From NCBI GenBank assembly GCA_000827265.1, contig KN834782.1, positions 565,696 through 591,356 of the forward strand: a stretch of DNA of 25,661 nt. The letters are read 5' to 3'. A program made the translations under genes and the position numbers. The notes beneath the pieces are model-generated. The model was not told the DNA's origin. It did no database searches and saw nothing but the letters and a program-made list of their open reading frames with translations. This stretch comes from Collybiopsis luxurians FD-317 M1 (Eukaryota; Basidiomycota; Agaricomycetes; Agaricales; Omphalotaceae). This document shows, one piece after another, positions 1 to 9,700 of the stretch (its first letter is position 1; the number at the start of each line of letters is the position of its first letter).

Positions 1-2406
1 TCCCACCCAAAGAGCCAGAAACAATCCTAGTCCCATTAGGGGAAAAGGCAACTGATGTAATCCGAGTACTGTTGTGGCCCTTTGAGGGGTCTCCTATTTG
101 TGCACCAGTAGTGGCATTCCAAATCCTTACATCACTTGAGCCAGAAACAATCCTAGTTCCATCCTAAGAGAATGCAATACATTCAGGGGCCAGTGAGAGT
201 TCAATACAAGTAGAGTTGTCGAAGTCCCATGTTCTTGCTTTCTGTACAAAGTCCAATGTGTTTACAAGCCTGGGGATATACCTCTTCTTTGGTGACCAAA
301 ATAAACAAATGCTCAGGTATAGATGTGGTGTTATGTCTTTCACTGAGCTTGCACCAAAAAGCCTTAAGAGTTTTTGCAAATCCCGAGCAGCAGTCCAAAT
401 ACCATGCAGAGCGCTGTCTTTTCTATCAGTGTCCTGTGTAACTTATATAAATAATGCGAGAACTGGAGCCAATTAATCCATACCTTTATAAACTCTAACA
501 GTTCCCCACAAGTGTGCAATAATTTTAGTATGCTCATAGCTTCAATCCAGAAAACCCCTTGTGTTTCTAGAAACTTCTCTGCCCTTTCAGCAGTCTCACA
601 TCCAAATTCACTTTGAAATAAGTGGTATCCCCAAAAAATACAGGAATATGCTAATGTTTCTCCAATTTTCTCTGCCACTAGTTCATTAAAATTTGGGACT
701 TCAGTATCAGGAATGAATGAGGAAGGTAGATTGCAGATATTGAATTTAAGTTGATTGTGCAGAATTAACAAGCATGAATCTGCCAACATTGAATGGCACC
801 TTAATTTCTCATATGATCTTCTTAGTTTCTCATCATATTCATAATTTTCAATAAACTCTGGAAATGATGCATGAAAAGTGTACACAAAGTGATCCTTGTT
901 GGAAATGTAAAAAACAGCTTGTAGGCTGCTTAACAGGTTTGTAACAACTTCTTCATCCAGAGTTAGTAGCTTTGCCAAGGTGCTACATGTTACTGGTTGA
1001 CCCAAAGATATTACTGCATGAATGATATTCCAGTAATCCTTGAACTCCTCATCCTCCAGCTCATCTCTCACGATGCTTTTTTTTACAATGCTGATATACA
1101 GGTTGGTCAGTGCTTGTGAACTTTTTTGTCCCGTTAATGAGCTTAGAAATCTTTGTCTTTTGTGTGCTTTACTTCCCGGATAATTGACAAATTTTGCCAC
1201 AGTGGCTGCATAAATGAAGAGTTGACCAGATAGACTTGTAAGTTTTGTCAATTCTTCCACAGAGGGCTCCACACTTTGCAGTGTTGTCTGCAAATATTTG
1301 TATATGTCTTTCTCCACTGCACTTTTGTTCACATTATGAAGGACAAATTCTTTGATCATAGACACTTGTTGCACTGAATCATTGTCAACCATCATTAGGG
1401 CTTGAATGGCCCGTTCTCGTCTGCTAGTGAAGAGAAACTTCAATCCTGGCATCTTGTTACTCTGGATAGCAGGTATGAGAGCCTTGATAGTCTCTGATAC
1501 ATCATCACATTCATCCAGTGCATCCAAAACAAACACTGGTGTATACGATTGCATTGTTCTAGTCTGGATAGAGGCCACCCAGGGATTAACAAGGAGTTCC
1601 AAAACTTGAATATAAGGACTCTTTGTGATTATATCTGGGTCCTTAGCTAACAATTTTTGAAATTGGCCATTAAATTCCAAGGAGTATTGGGCTAACTGAA
1701 ATGCCAGTGTAGGAATTATGAATCTATAATCTCTGCACTCTGGAATCTGTCTAGAGCAGAAGAAAGATCCAGCAAGAGAATGTTTCTCTTGCAAAATTAG
1801 GCACATGGACTTTGCAATAGTGCTTTTCCCAGTTCCAGCCATACCACAGATCCAGTAACCTGAAGGGCCATTAGGATTACATGTCCAGGCTTCAATTTCA
1901 GCCAAAATTTGGACTCGAGTTCCTTCAATGCAAGGATTACGCCTCTGCTGAGCACCAAGTTCATAGTCATGCAGTGCTTGCACTGAATAATACTTTTTGA
2001 ATGACTCTCCCTTCCACAGGTTGTCAGACAGTTTATACTGTGATTCTTGTTGCTCCCAGTTTATCTTGTACTGGTTACCTTGAACAAATGTGAACTCCCC
2101 ATTGTTGATGTTGAAATCGTGTGCTTGGGCAAAAAATCCTACTGAGTTTGACCCAGGTGAAGCAGATGGTTCCATTATTTGACCTTCATTAATTACAGCC
2201 TCAAGAATGATGTTTTCCACTGCTGTAGACCGACTCTACATCAGCATTCCAGTACTATAGTTTTGTGCACAATCTATCTCACCTGGAGCATTAGCATTGA
2301 TGAGATCAACATCTTCTCCAGCGGAGGAAGAAGCCGGTAGCCTGAGACTCAGATTCTTTGACTGAGCAAATATTTTCTGGAACGTCGCGAAATGTTCCTG
2401 GAACAT
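1..2406 (-). pseudogene. NACHT-WD40 (NWD) STAND receptor, copy 1: NACHT half intact, WD40 half cut off by a nonsense codon; 3' end beyond the window
   Basis: The model has exon 1 at 2406-2283 (ATG at 2406-2404), an intron at 2282-2223, exon 2 at 2222-484, a 50-nt intron at 483-434, and exon 3 from 433 to the window edge. All phases agree. The product has a short N-terminal region, then NACHT: Walker A GMAGTGKST (about residues 168-176), Walker B VFVLDALDE and the sensor-like LFTSR. The linker to the repeats follows (ITPHLYLS, FWSPK). In the first WD40 repeat the usual S-P-D-G reads S-stop-D-G: TAG at 166-164. The product would be 710 aa. Beyond the stop the WD40 frame stays open to the window edge (DGTRIVSG, VRIWNATTGAQIGDP), so the lesion looks recent. 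I found no GT-AG intron that removes the stop and keeps the frame. It is either a pseudogene or a NACHT-only protein. Family role: NTP-dependent switch in fungal non-self recognition (inferred). Confidence 0.85.
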
Positions 2407-2730
2407 TGTCAAGTACAGCCTAGAAAAGAGACTGGCCTTTGTGCGTAGTGTGGACTATGAGTAGGCAAGATGATGGTGGGGAAGGAAAAGGACCCTGTGA
2501 AGACAACGCTTGATATTTATAACAAGTCTATCGATGGCTGTACATGACGGTTCAATCAGCTGTCCAAAACTCACACGAATCAAATTCGCGTTCAAATGTA
2601 GTCGGTAATCGTTGCAGTTGCCAACGAGATGCACCTCCACCGCCAGCGGTACCATTCTCACAGTCACAAGATGATCAACGAACAAGTACAACTGAGATGG
2701 AATACATAAGTGGAACGCCGAAGTACTCCA
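2407..2730 (-). promoter_or_regulatory. Promoter region of NWD copy 1, duplicated in copy 2
   Basis: TATAAATA lies at 2521-2514 on the minus strand, about 108 bp before the ATG. About 300 bp upstream of the ATG align, with gaps, to the region upstream of copy 2 (12235-12545). Shared blocks include the TATA area, a ggttcaatc block and a ccgccag/taccattct block. The promoter was therefore duplicated with the gene. The TATA role is inferred from position and conservation. Confidence 0.5.
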
Positions 2731-2779
2731 TACATAGAACAGAACTTTGTGTTACAAAACCGGTAGGTGAGCAATTCCG

Positions 2780-3205
2780 TTCCCTAAAGTTTACTTTCAA
2801 GTTGAATATACGTGAACTCTCCACTCTCTACTTATATATGTATGCTTGACAGAAGAATCCACCGGCGGCGGCGGTTGGTAGTCCAGGGCCTATTGAGTGT
2901 AACGAGGAGGTAACTCCATTACTTGATCTTGAATGATGGTTCGCCCTTGAGAATTGTTTTTCATTGCCATGTACGAAGAGAGTTTGACTGGTAATTTTGT
3001 CATTGGCAAGGAGCGCTCTCACCTGAAGCATCATCATTACATACCTCCACTTCTCCGCCGGTGCCGGTGCCGGTGAGAGACGAAGCGGATTCCGATTCTT
3101 TGTTTGAGCAAGTGGTTCTTGAAAATTTCTTGCGTTCGCGGGCACGATCAGTCAAGAGGATGGCAAGGAGAAAACGAACTAAACAAAATCTAATATTTAT
3201 ACGAA
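2780..3205 (-). pseudogene. Decayed promoter, exon 1 and start of exon 2 of a further NWD gene
   Basis: Read on the minus strand, 3145-3023 (123 nt) aligns with the 124-nt exon 1 of copies 1 and 2. The reading LAQTKNR matches FAQSKNL/FAQSRNQ. The start codon position is GTG. The donor context GCTTCAG|GTGAGA (donor at 3022) matches GCTCCAG|GTGAGA of copy 1. Further on, a stretch reading SIGPGLP then GGFFCQAY matches SASPGLS-PGGFFAQAH of exon 2, and GAGAGTTCAC around 2812-2821 matches the following GEFT codons. The acceptor is destroyed (CATGG where the others have ACAG) and a TAG follows CQAYIYK. An identical TATAAATA sits at 3201-3194. No NACHT or WD40 remains; homology fades into copy 1's promoter. 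Divergence is much greater than between copies 1 and 2, so this is an older relic. Confidence 0.7.
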
Positions 3206-3510
3206 GTTGGACAGCGGCGTGATACTCTTAATATTATGTTCGGTAAGCGCAAGGAACATCATTGAGAAATATCAAGTCGGGTGAATTGTCAGCACTCTAG
3301 AAGATACGTTGCAATAAGAAGATTAAATATTGAAGCGACCAAGCAAACCTACGGTAGAGTTACTAACAAAGCAAACAAAGCAATACCTTGCACGCGAGTG
3401 CAAGGAGGGACAAAAAAAAAACAAGATCAAATTTTGTACCGCTGTTCCACAGCAGAGACGGTCCTAGGCCCTGGGACAGCCTGAGCTCAGTCAGCCACCG
3501 CCACCGCTTC
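3206..3510. other. Spacer between NWD remnant and RRM pseudogene; no gene seen
   Basis: I see no conserved protein reading on either strand. The plus-strand open frame here (3281-3484) has no recognisable domain and runs into the RRM pseudogene antisense. A short homopolymer A run lies near 3411-3421. Confidence 0.4.
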
Positions 3511-4418
3511 CTAATACCTCCTACTACGATCATTGCACCTAGCATGTTCATCATCATGCCTATCATAACTATTGTACCGGTTGACGATACGGTCCCGGTT
3601 CTTGTCATCCCGTCTACGATCCCAATCACGGTCTCGATAGTTGTCGTAGCGACCCCCACGACAGTCAGTAAAAGTCTCTGGTGTACCGGCTGCCGTATGG
3701 CCGAGGATCATCAGGACGATCGCGCTCAACTGGCGAGGGAAGATAAGGAAAGGAAGTTAACAGGAAACAAATCTTAGTGTACCTCATCTTTTACCGGGTC
3801 CGTGGTATTTGCCAGGAGTTGGTGTCCTTGCTCTTCCTCGACGAGTACCTTGTCTTTTACCGGATCCGTGGTACTTGCCAGGAGTCGGTGTCCTTGCACT
3901 TCCTCGACGAGCCTATATGATGGAATGCAAATATTCCGTTAACAGGGAACGACAGTGAAAAAAATGGACTGCACCTTGGCGAAAGTAATGACTTTACTCA
4001 TCAGCTCAGTGCCATTGAGAGCAGTGACAGCGGCCTCAGTCTCCTCTTTCCTTCCGTTGAAAGGAATCCTAATTGTCATGATTTTTTAGTATGAGGGTGC
4101 CTTTTGAATCTACGAAACAGCAAAAACTGAATGACAAGTGCGATATGTCCCACCAGTGCGACTACGTACCCAGCCAACTTTGGCAATGCAGTTTCAAGAT
4201 CTGATAAATTGATTTTGTGGCTTATGTTCGAGACGTGAAGGTTATTGCCCGGGTTATCAACTACTGCTTCGTTTCGATGACTAAAAAAATCGTTAGAAAA
4301 AATATATCCAGCTTGTCAGTATACGACCAGAACTTCTACTCCCGCTCCTCCTCAAAGCTTCAGGACTAGGAGGTCCAGCGCTAGTGTTTCTTGAAAAATC
4401 GTCAGTGGAGATGCTCAT
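3511..4418 (-). pseudogene. SR-like RNA-binding protein (single RRM, arginine-rich tail), intron-bearing pseudogene
   Basis: From 4418 downward there is a Ser/Arg start (SPEALRRSGSRSSG), then NPGNNLHVSNISHKI and LETALPKLAG, the first half of an RRM. An intron follows (donor 4169, acceptor 4110), then a damaged centre and EAAVTALNGTELMSKVIT, the last RRM strand region. After another intron (3974-3913) comes the basic linker RARTPTPGKYHG (twice), an intron (3782-3730), then ERDRPDDPRPYGSRYTRDFY and a shifted RGGRYDNYRDRDWDRRR tail ending near 3511. The order fits Tra2-type splicing-factor-like proteins of fungi. Lesions: the RNP1 region is unrecognisable and holds stops, TGA follows GKR near 3785, and a frameshift precedes the RGG tail. 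Because introns persist, it is a DNA-level duplicate and not a processed copy. A working paralogue elsewhere is inferred. Confidence 0.75.
3787..3918 (-). repeat. 66-bp tandem duplication inside the RRM pseudogene
   Basis: Two adjacent 66-bp units (3787-3852 and 3853-3918) differ at only a few positions. The length is a multiple of three, so the duplication repeats 22 codons in frame: the block read as RTPTPGKYHG, G(S/P)GKR and TRRG appears twice. It probably arose by slippage or unequal exchange. Confidence 0.85.
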
Positions 4419-6281
4419 TCCAGCATTAGCATCCGAGTTTCCTTGATCGAATGGATCGGGAGAAGGAAAGCAAAAACTCAGGGATTGTCGTGGGTGATAT
4501 GAATCATGAATGGCACGAGTTGTTGGAAAGTGCAGAAAAACGGGGAGCCGACACTGAATTTATAGTCGGAATTGCAAGAATGTGTGTATTGGTCCTGAAC
4601 CAGTGTAGTGTGTATAGAGAAAGTACTGAGTGAATTGGAGGGTTTGACAAAGCAAAAAAGAGCAAACAAAGTCGCCGTCTTCAGAATGGAAGATGGCAGT
4701 TCGGGATCAAGGAGGTTTGGCGCCCTCGTAAGCTTTGCCGGACTGACCATACCAAAGCCCACACAAGACGGAAATGACCAGATTCTAACTAGCACACAGT
4801 AAATCAGATGAACGTTAGTTGCCAGTATATTGCTCAACTCATCCCAAGAATATGGACCATTGAATTTCAACAGTCTGAAAGATCGTAAAGATATGTAAAG
4901 TAGTACATCATTATAATCTCTTCAATTCAACCACTACTCGTCTATCCATTAGGCATCACAGCGGACCCTAGTGGGGAAGGCGTCTTGATTCCAGTGATTC
5001 TCCGAGACCGCACCTTCATGGTGCGTAGATCTGGACTAAGCGTGCCAACTAGTAAGCTGCCGAATCAAACTGAAAATAACGGCGGCGAAATCCATACCTT
5101 GGCATCAAACTTGGAAGAATCCCCTTCATTAAAATAAAATATCTGGTCTTCTCCTTCTTCGAATGCACATAGAACTCATTGAGGATGAATTGTCACCGTG
5201 TGTCCCGATGAAGTAGGCCACGCAATGACGAAGTAGTCTTTCCCTAGCGTAGCTAAAGGTACAGAATGAGCAATGAAGTTCGAAAATCGACTTCATGGAC
5301 ACGAACCTCCGAGTCGCATTTGCCCATCCCTCTGTATCGCCCGTCAATGTGTTTACGGAGTTGAGATGACGTCCAAATTCCAGGATATCGTAATTCGAAG
5401 GTGGCTCGGAGCTTGCGTATCATGCATCGTACCATACCAAAGCAAATAACGAACGAGGAGGCCTAACAAGAGCAATTGTTAGAGCGATCAGCGCGCCAAT
5501 GGAGTACACATCCAAGCGAACCTCAAATTAAGAATGACCAGCGCAGGCTTTTCCTTTAAATCCACCACCCCGCTTCGTTCAATCATCACTTTCCTTCTTT
5601 GAGAAAAAGTTTCTCTTTTTCTTGTGCGACGAAATCGAGCTTATCGAGGTTGAGCGTCAACGAGGGAGCCGAGAGAAGAGGGTTGGCTTATGGTGGAAAT
5701 GGCGCTGGGGTGCTACTGTCTGCAGCGTTGGTATGGAATAAGGAAAGCTCCCATTGCTCATATGAATCCCCTAGTCAAATGTCAGAATCATGGCAATCGA
5801 GCCCGTGTATTCGAGGACGGACCTTTGCGATCGACAACATCCTCCCGCATAATCCTCTCTCTTCATCCATTTCGACGTTTTCACAGACATGCCCTTGTCG
5901 GAGATATCGTATCCCTTCTCTTTGAGCCTGCAGATTGTGCATAGTGGGTACCGAGCGAAGTGACGGGGCAGTACGGCAAAAAAAGGCAAATTAAAAAATG
6001 GCAAGTCAGGATGGAAATTAATGAGCGGCGGAGCAGTGAGAACGTACGTGTCCTTTGTAGATTTCACCCCCTCCGACACCGAACCTCGTACAGAGACAAT
6101 AGGATATAATTCTAGCAATCACAGCGATAGTCTTTTCGGCCCAAGTTAAAATAACGTCACCCCTGGAAATACTTGGTTAGTTACTAATCTTGTTCCTTGA
6201 CCGCGTTAGTAAAAAGAACGCATAAGTCAGCCATATTTACAACAAGACGACTCCGCTCAAAATCGGGACCTAGGTGGCATA
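4419..6281. other. Gene-poor stretch between the RRM pseudogene and NWD copy 2; no intact gene recognised
   Basis: All open frames are under 131 codons. The minus-strand reading at 5530-5129 (DVYSIGALIALTIALVRPP onward) is open in pieces but broken by a stop near 5430, and I do not recognise it. The 5771-6118 reading is listed separately. The plus-strand frames at 4451-4802 and 5599-5944 lack any domain I know. The stretch is probably gene debris. Confidence 0.4.
5771..6118 (-). pseudogene. Unrecognised possible coding remnant (DISDKGMSVKT segment)
   Basis: The minus strand carries an open 115-codon frame with no ATG at its listed start. Its second half, RLKEKGYDISDKGMSVKT followed by SKWMKREDY, is polar and looks like selected coding sequence. 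A possible intron (donor GTACGT near 6048, acceptor CTGCAG near 5929) separates it from KSTKDT. I cannot name a family. It may be a fragment of a duplicated gene, like the RRM pseudogene nearby, or a chance frame. Confidence 0.25.
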
Positions 6282-6732
6282 GTTCCTACTTTCAAGGTCA
6301 AAGATACACAGAGAAAGTTGACGGCGGCAGGTAGGATAAAGAAGTATGATGAAAGAAAAAGGATAAAGAGAAGGAGTCAAAGCTTCAAGTCGGTCACTGG
6401 ACGCTTTCAAGTTGGCCGTGTCAAAGTGGAGTTGAGAAGGAAAAATTGGCGCTCAACGCATCAACAGGAGGGTGATTCGGGCCGGGGGTCTTACCGGTTC
6501 GGACGTACGGCTTCGGAGTTCGCCGAGTTGCCTTTTTTACAGATTCTCAGCCGCGTGGCCAGGTCGACTTGTACCTCAACCGCAGCCACTTTGAATTCGA
6601 TAGCTTACGAAGAGAAGTGCAAATACAAAATCGGCTGAACTCTTGAAACTTAAATAGATAAGTACAGTGTAAACGAAATAGCTCTGTGTTTGGAACTTGT
6701 ATAGTCTCATTGTGTCCCGTGTTGATATACAG
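6282..6732. repeat. 3' flank of NWD copy 2, segmentally duplicated at 16573-16973
   Basis: From about 6282 (gttcctactttcaaggt) to the stop codon this sequence aligns with the region downstream of copy 3 (gttccaactttcaaggt at about 16573). Indels not divisible by three, including a gap of about 40 nt near 6460-6510, break the plus-strand frame at 6318-6638. The flank is therefore noncoding for that frame. It marks the left edge of the duplicated block. Confidence 0.8.
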
Positions 6733-9700
6733 TTACTGATAACACTGCGCCCAATTCTCACCATAAACACATTTATCAAAATCAAGCTTGGTGTAGCCAT
6801 CGCGAGAAATGATGCAGGTATTCTGTGACCGCCAAAGGTTGCGGCGATACTGAGGGGGGATCCAAACAATTCCATCAGGGCAGGGCGGGAAGTAAATCCA
6901 ACCATCAGATGACATTGTCCAAGATATATTCGCTGAAAAAAATTAGTTCGGGAAGTATGTGAGAGGTTCTGCATAGACTTACGATTAAGTGCTTCCATGG
7001 TGGTTTCTGTCAAATTAGAAGAGGATGTAAATGATAAAATGTTGATATGACCGCGCTGCAGGGGCTTACCTTGGTCCCCAGTGGTGACATCCCAAACTTT
7101 GATTGTGTTGTCACTAGATTGAGAGGCTACCCTGGTCCCATCTGGAGAGAATGCAACTGACTGTAAGACACCTTCATCATGGCCCCGAAAGGGATCTCCT
7201 AGTTGTACACCCGTAGTGGCATCCCAAATTCTAATTGTTTGATCATAAGATGCAGAAGCAATTTTGGTCCCATCAGGAGAGAAGGCAACTGATATAACTG
7301 GACCATTATGGCCCTCCAAGGGATCTCCTACTTGTGCACCAGTAGTGGCATCCCAAATTCTGATTGTCTTATCATCTGATGCAGAAGCAACCTTAGTCCC
7401 ATCAGGAGAGAAAGCAACTGAAGAAACTCCACTTTCTTGGCCCTGAAAGGGATCCCCTACTTGGAAACCAGTAGCGGCATCCCAAATTCTAATTGTCCTG
7501 TCACTAGATGCAGAAGCAACCCTTGTCCCATCAGGAGAAAAAATAACTGACATGACCCGGGAATTATGGCCCCACAAGGGGTTTCCTACCTGAGCACCAG
7601 TAGAGACATCCCAAATTCGGATTGTCTCGTCATGAGATCCAGAAACAACTCTAGTACCATCAGGAGAGAAACCAACTGAATTGACAAGAGAATCATGACC
7701 ATTTAAAGGATTTCCTACTTGTGACCCAGTAGTAACATCCCAAATTCTAATTGTCCAATCCTTGGATGTTGAAGCAAGCTTGGTCCCATCAGGAGAGAAA
7801 ACAACAAATAGGACAGAATCATTATGGCCCTCCAAGGAATCTCCTATTTGGGAACAAGTAGTGACATCCCAGATTCTCATTGTGGAGTCACTTGATACAG
7901 AAATAAACTTGGTCCCATCAGGAGAGAAAGCAACTGACATGACTTCATTATGGCTCCACAAGAAATTTTCTACTTGGGCACCAGCGGTGGCCTGCCAAAT
8001 TCCCATTATGGTATCATTAGATCCAGAAGCAACCTTGGTCCCATCGGGAGAGAAGGTAACTGATCTGGCTGCATAATCATGGCCCTGCGAAGGATCTTCT
8101 AGTACTTGGGCACCAATAGTGACATCCCAAACTCTGACTGTCCTGTCATGAGATGCAGAAGCAACCCTGGTTCCATCAGGAGAGAAGGTAACTGATGTGA
8201 TCAAATGATTGTGGCCATGCAAGGGATTGCCTACTTGGGCACCAGTAGTGGCATCCCAAATTTGAATTGTCCCGTGGTGAGATCCACAAGCAATCATAGT
8301 GCCATCAGGAGAGAAGGCAAGTGATGTGGCCCGATTATTGTAGCCCTCCAAGGAATTTCCTGCAGCTAATTCTGCACCAGTAGTAGCATCCCAAATGCTA
8401 AATGTCTTGTTTCCAGAGTCACATGCCACCCTGGTCCCATCAGAAGAGAAGGTAATAAAGTCGACCGACTGGCCGGGCTTAATGCTCACTTCAGCACCAG
8501 TAATGGTATCACAAATCTCAATTATAGATTCATAGGTTACAGAAGCAACCCTAGTCCCATTGGGAGATAAAGAAAGTGAAGGGTCATTATTATTATAATA
8601 CTGCGATGAATCTCCTACCTGGGCACCAGTAGTAGCATCCCAAATTTTAATTGTATTGTCAAAAGACACTGAAACAACTCTAGTCCCATCAGGTGAAAAG
8701 GTAACTGATGTGATTGGAGCTTCATGGCCCTGCAAGGAATCTCCTACTTGGGTACCAGTGGTAACATCCCATATCCTGATTGTCTTATCCCAAGAGGCAG
8801 AAGCAACCATAGTCCCATCAGGAGAGAAGACAACTGATGTGACTCCATTTTTGTGACCTTGAAAAGGATCTCCTACTTGAACACCAGTAGTGGCATCCCA
8901 TATTCTGACTGTCTTATCCTCAGATCCAGAAGCAAGTTTAGTCCCCTCAGGAGAGAATGCAACTGATGTGATTGACATATTGTGGCCCCGCAATGGATCT
9001 CCTAATTGGGCCTCAGTAGTACTAGTGGCATTCCAAATTTGAATGGTTTTGTCTTCAGATGCAGAGGCAACCTTGTTCCCATCCGGAGAGAAGGCAACTG
9101 ATGTGATCCAACCATCATAGCCCTTCAAGGGATCTCCAACTTTTGCACCAGTAGTGGCATCCCAGATTTGGATTATGTTATCTTCAGATGTAGAAGCAAT
9201 TCTAGTCCCATCTGGAGAGAAGGCAACTATTCGATGTGGTTTGATGTCCTTCAAGGGTTCCTTTACTTGGGAGCCAGTTGTGGCATTCCAAATCATGATT
9301 GGACTTTCCCAGAACTCAGGAGCAGCCCAAGTCCCATCAGAGGAGACAGCACTTGATGTGAATAAGTCACTACGATCGTGATCTTTAAAGGGATATTCCA
9401 TTTGGACACCTCTGGGGGTGATATCCCACATTTTAATGAGGCCATCTTCAGATGCAGAAGCAAGCCTTGTTCCATCAGGAGATAACTTGAAGGCAACTAA
9501 GCTGGGTCCATAGTCATAATAATGCAAGAGATCTCTTACTTGGCCACCAACAGTGGTATCACAAATATGGATGATACAAACCGTACATACAGAAGCAACT
9601 CTAGTCCCATCAGGAGATAGGGTAACTGATCGGACTGGATAATTATGACCTTGCAATGAAGATCCTATTTGTGCACTAGTAGTGGCATCCCAAATTTTTG

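Noticed and set aside
100..210. An extra intron that would remove the TAG at 166-164 in copy 1 (the stop sits in CTCTTAG, an acceptor-like context)
   Set aside because: The donors I found upstream (GTATTG at two places) are in the wrong phase and would shift the WD40 frame.
5129..5530. Protein kinase fragment (DVYSIGALIAL resembles DVYSFG)
   Set aside because: No other kinase motif is found nearby and the frame is broken; the resemblance is too short.
6318..6638. Plus-strand frame of 106 codons downstream of NWD copy 2, partly repeated at 16618-16851
   Set aside because: The similarity is from segmental duplication; indels between the two copies are not multiples of three, so the frame is not conserved.
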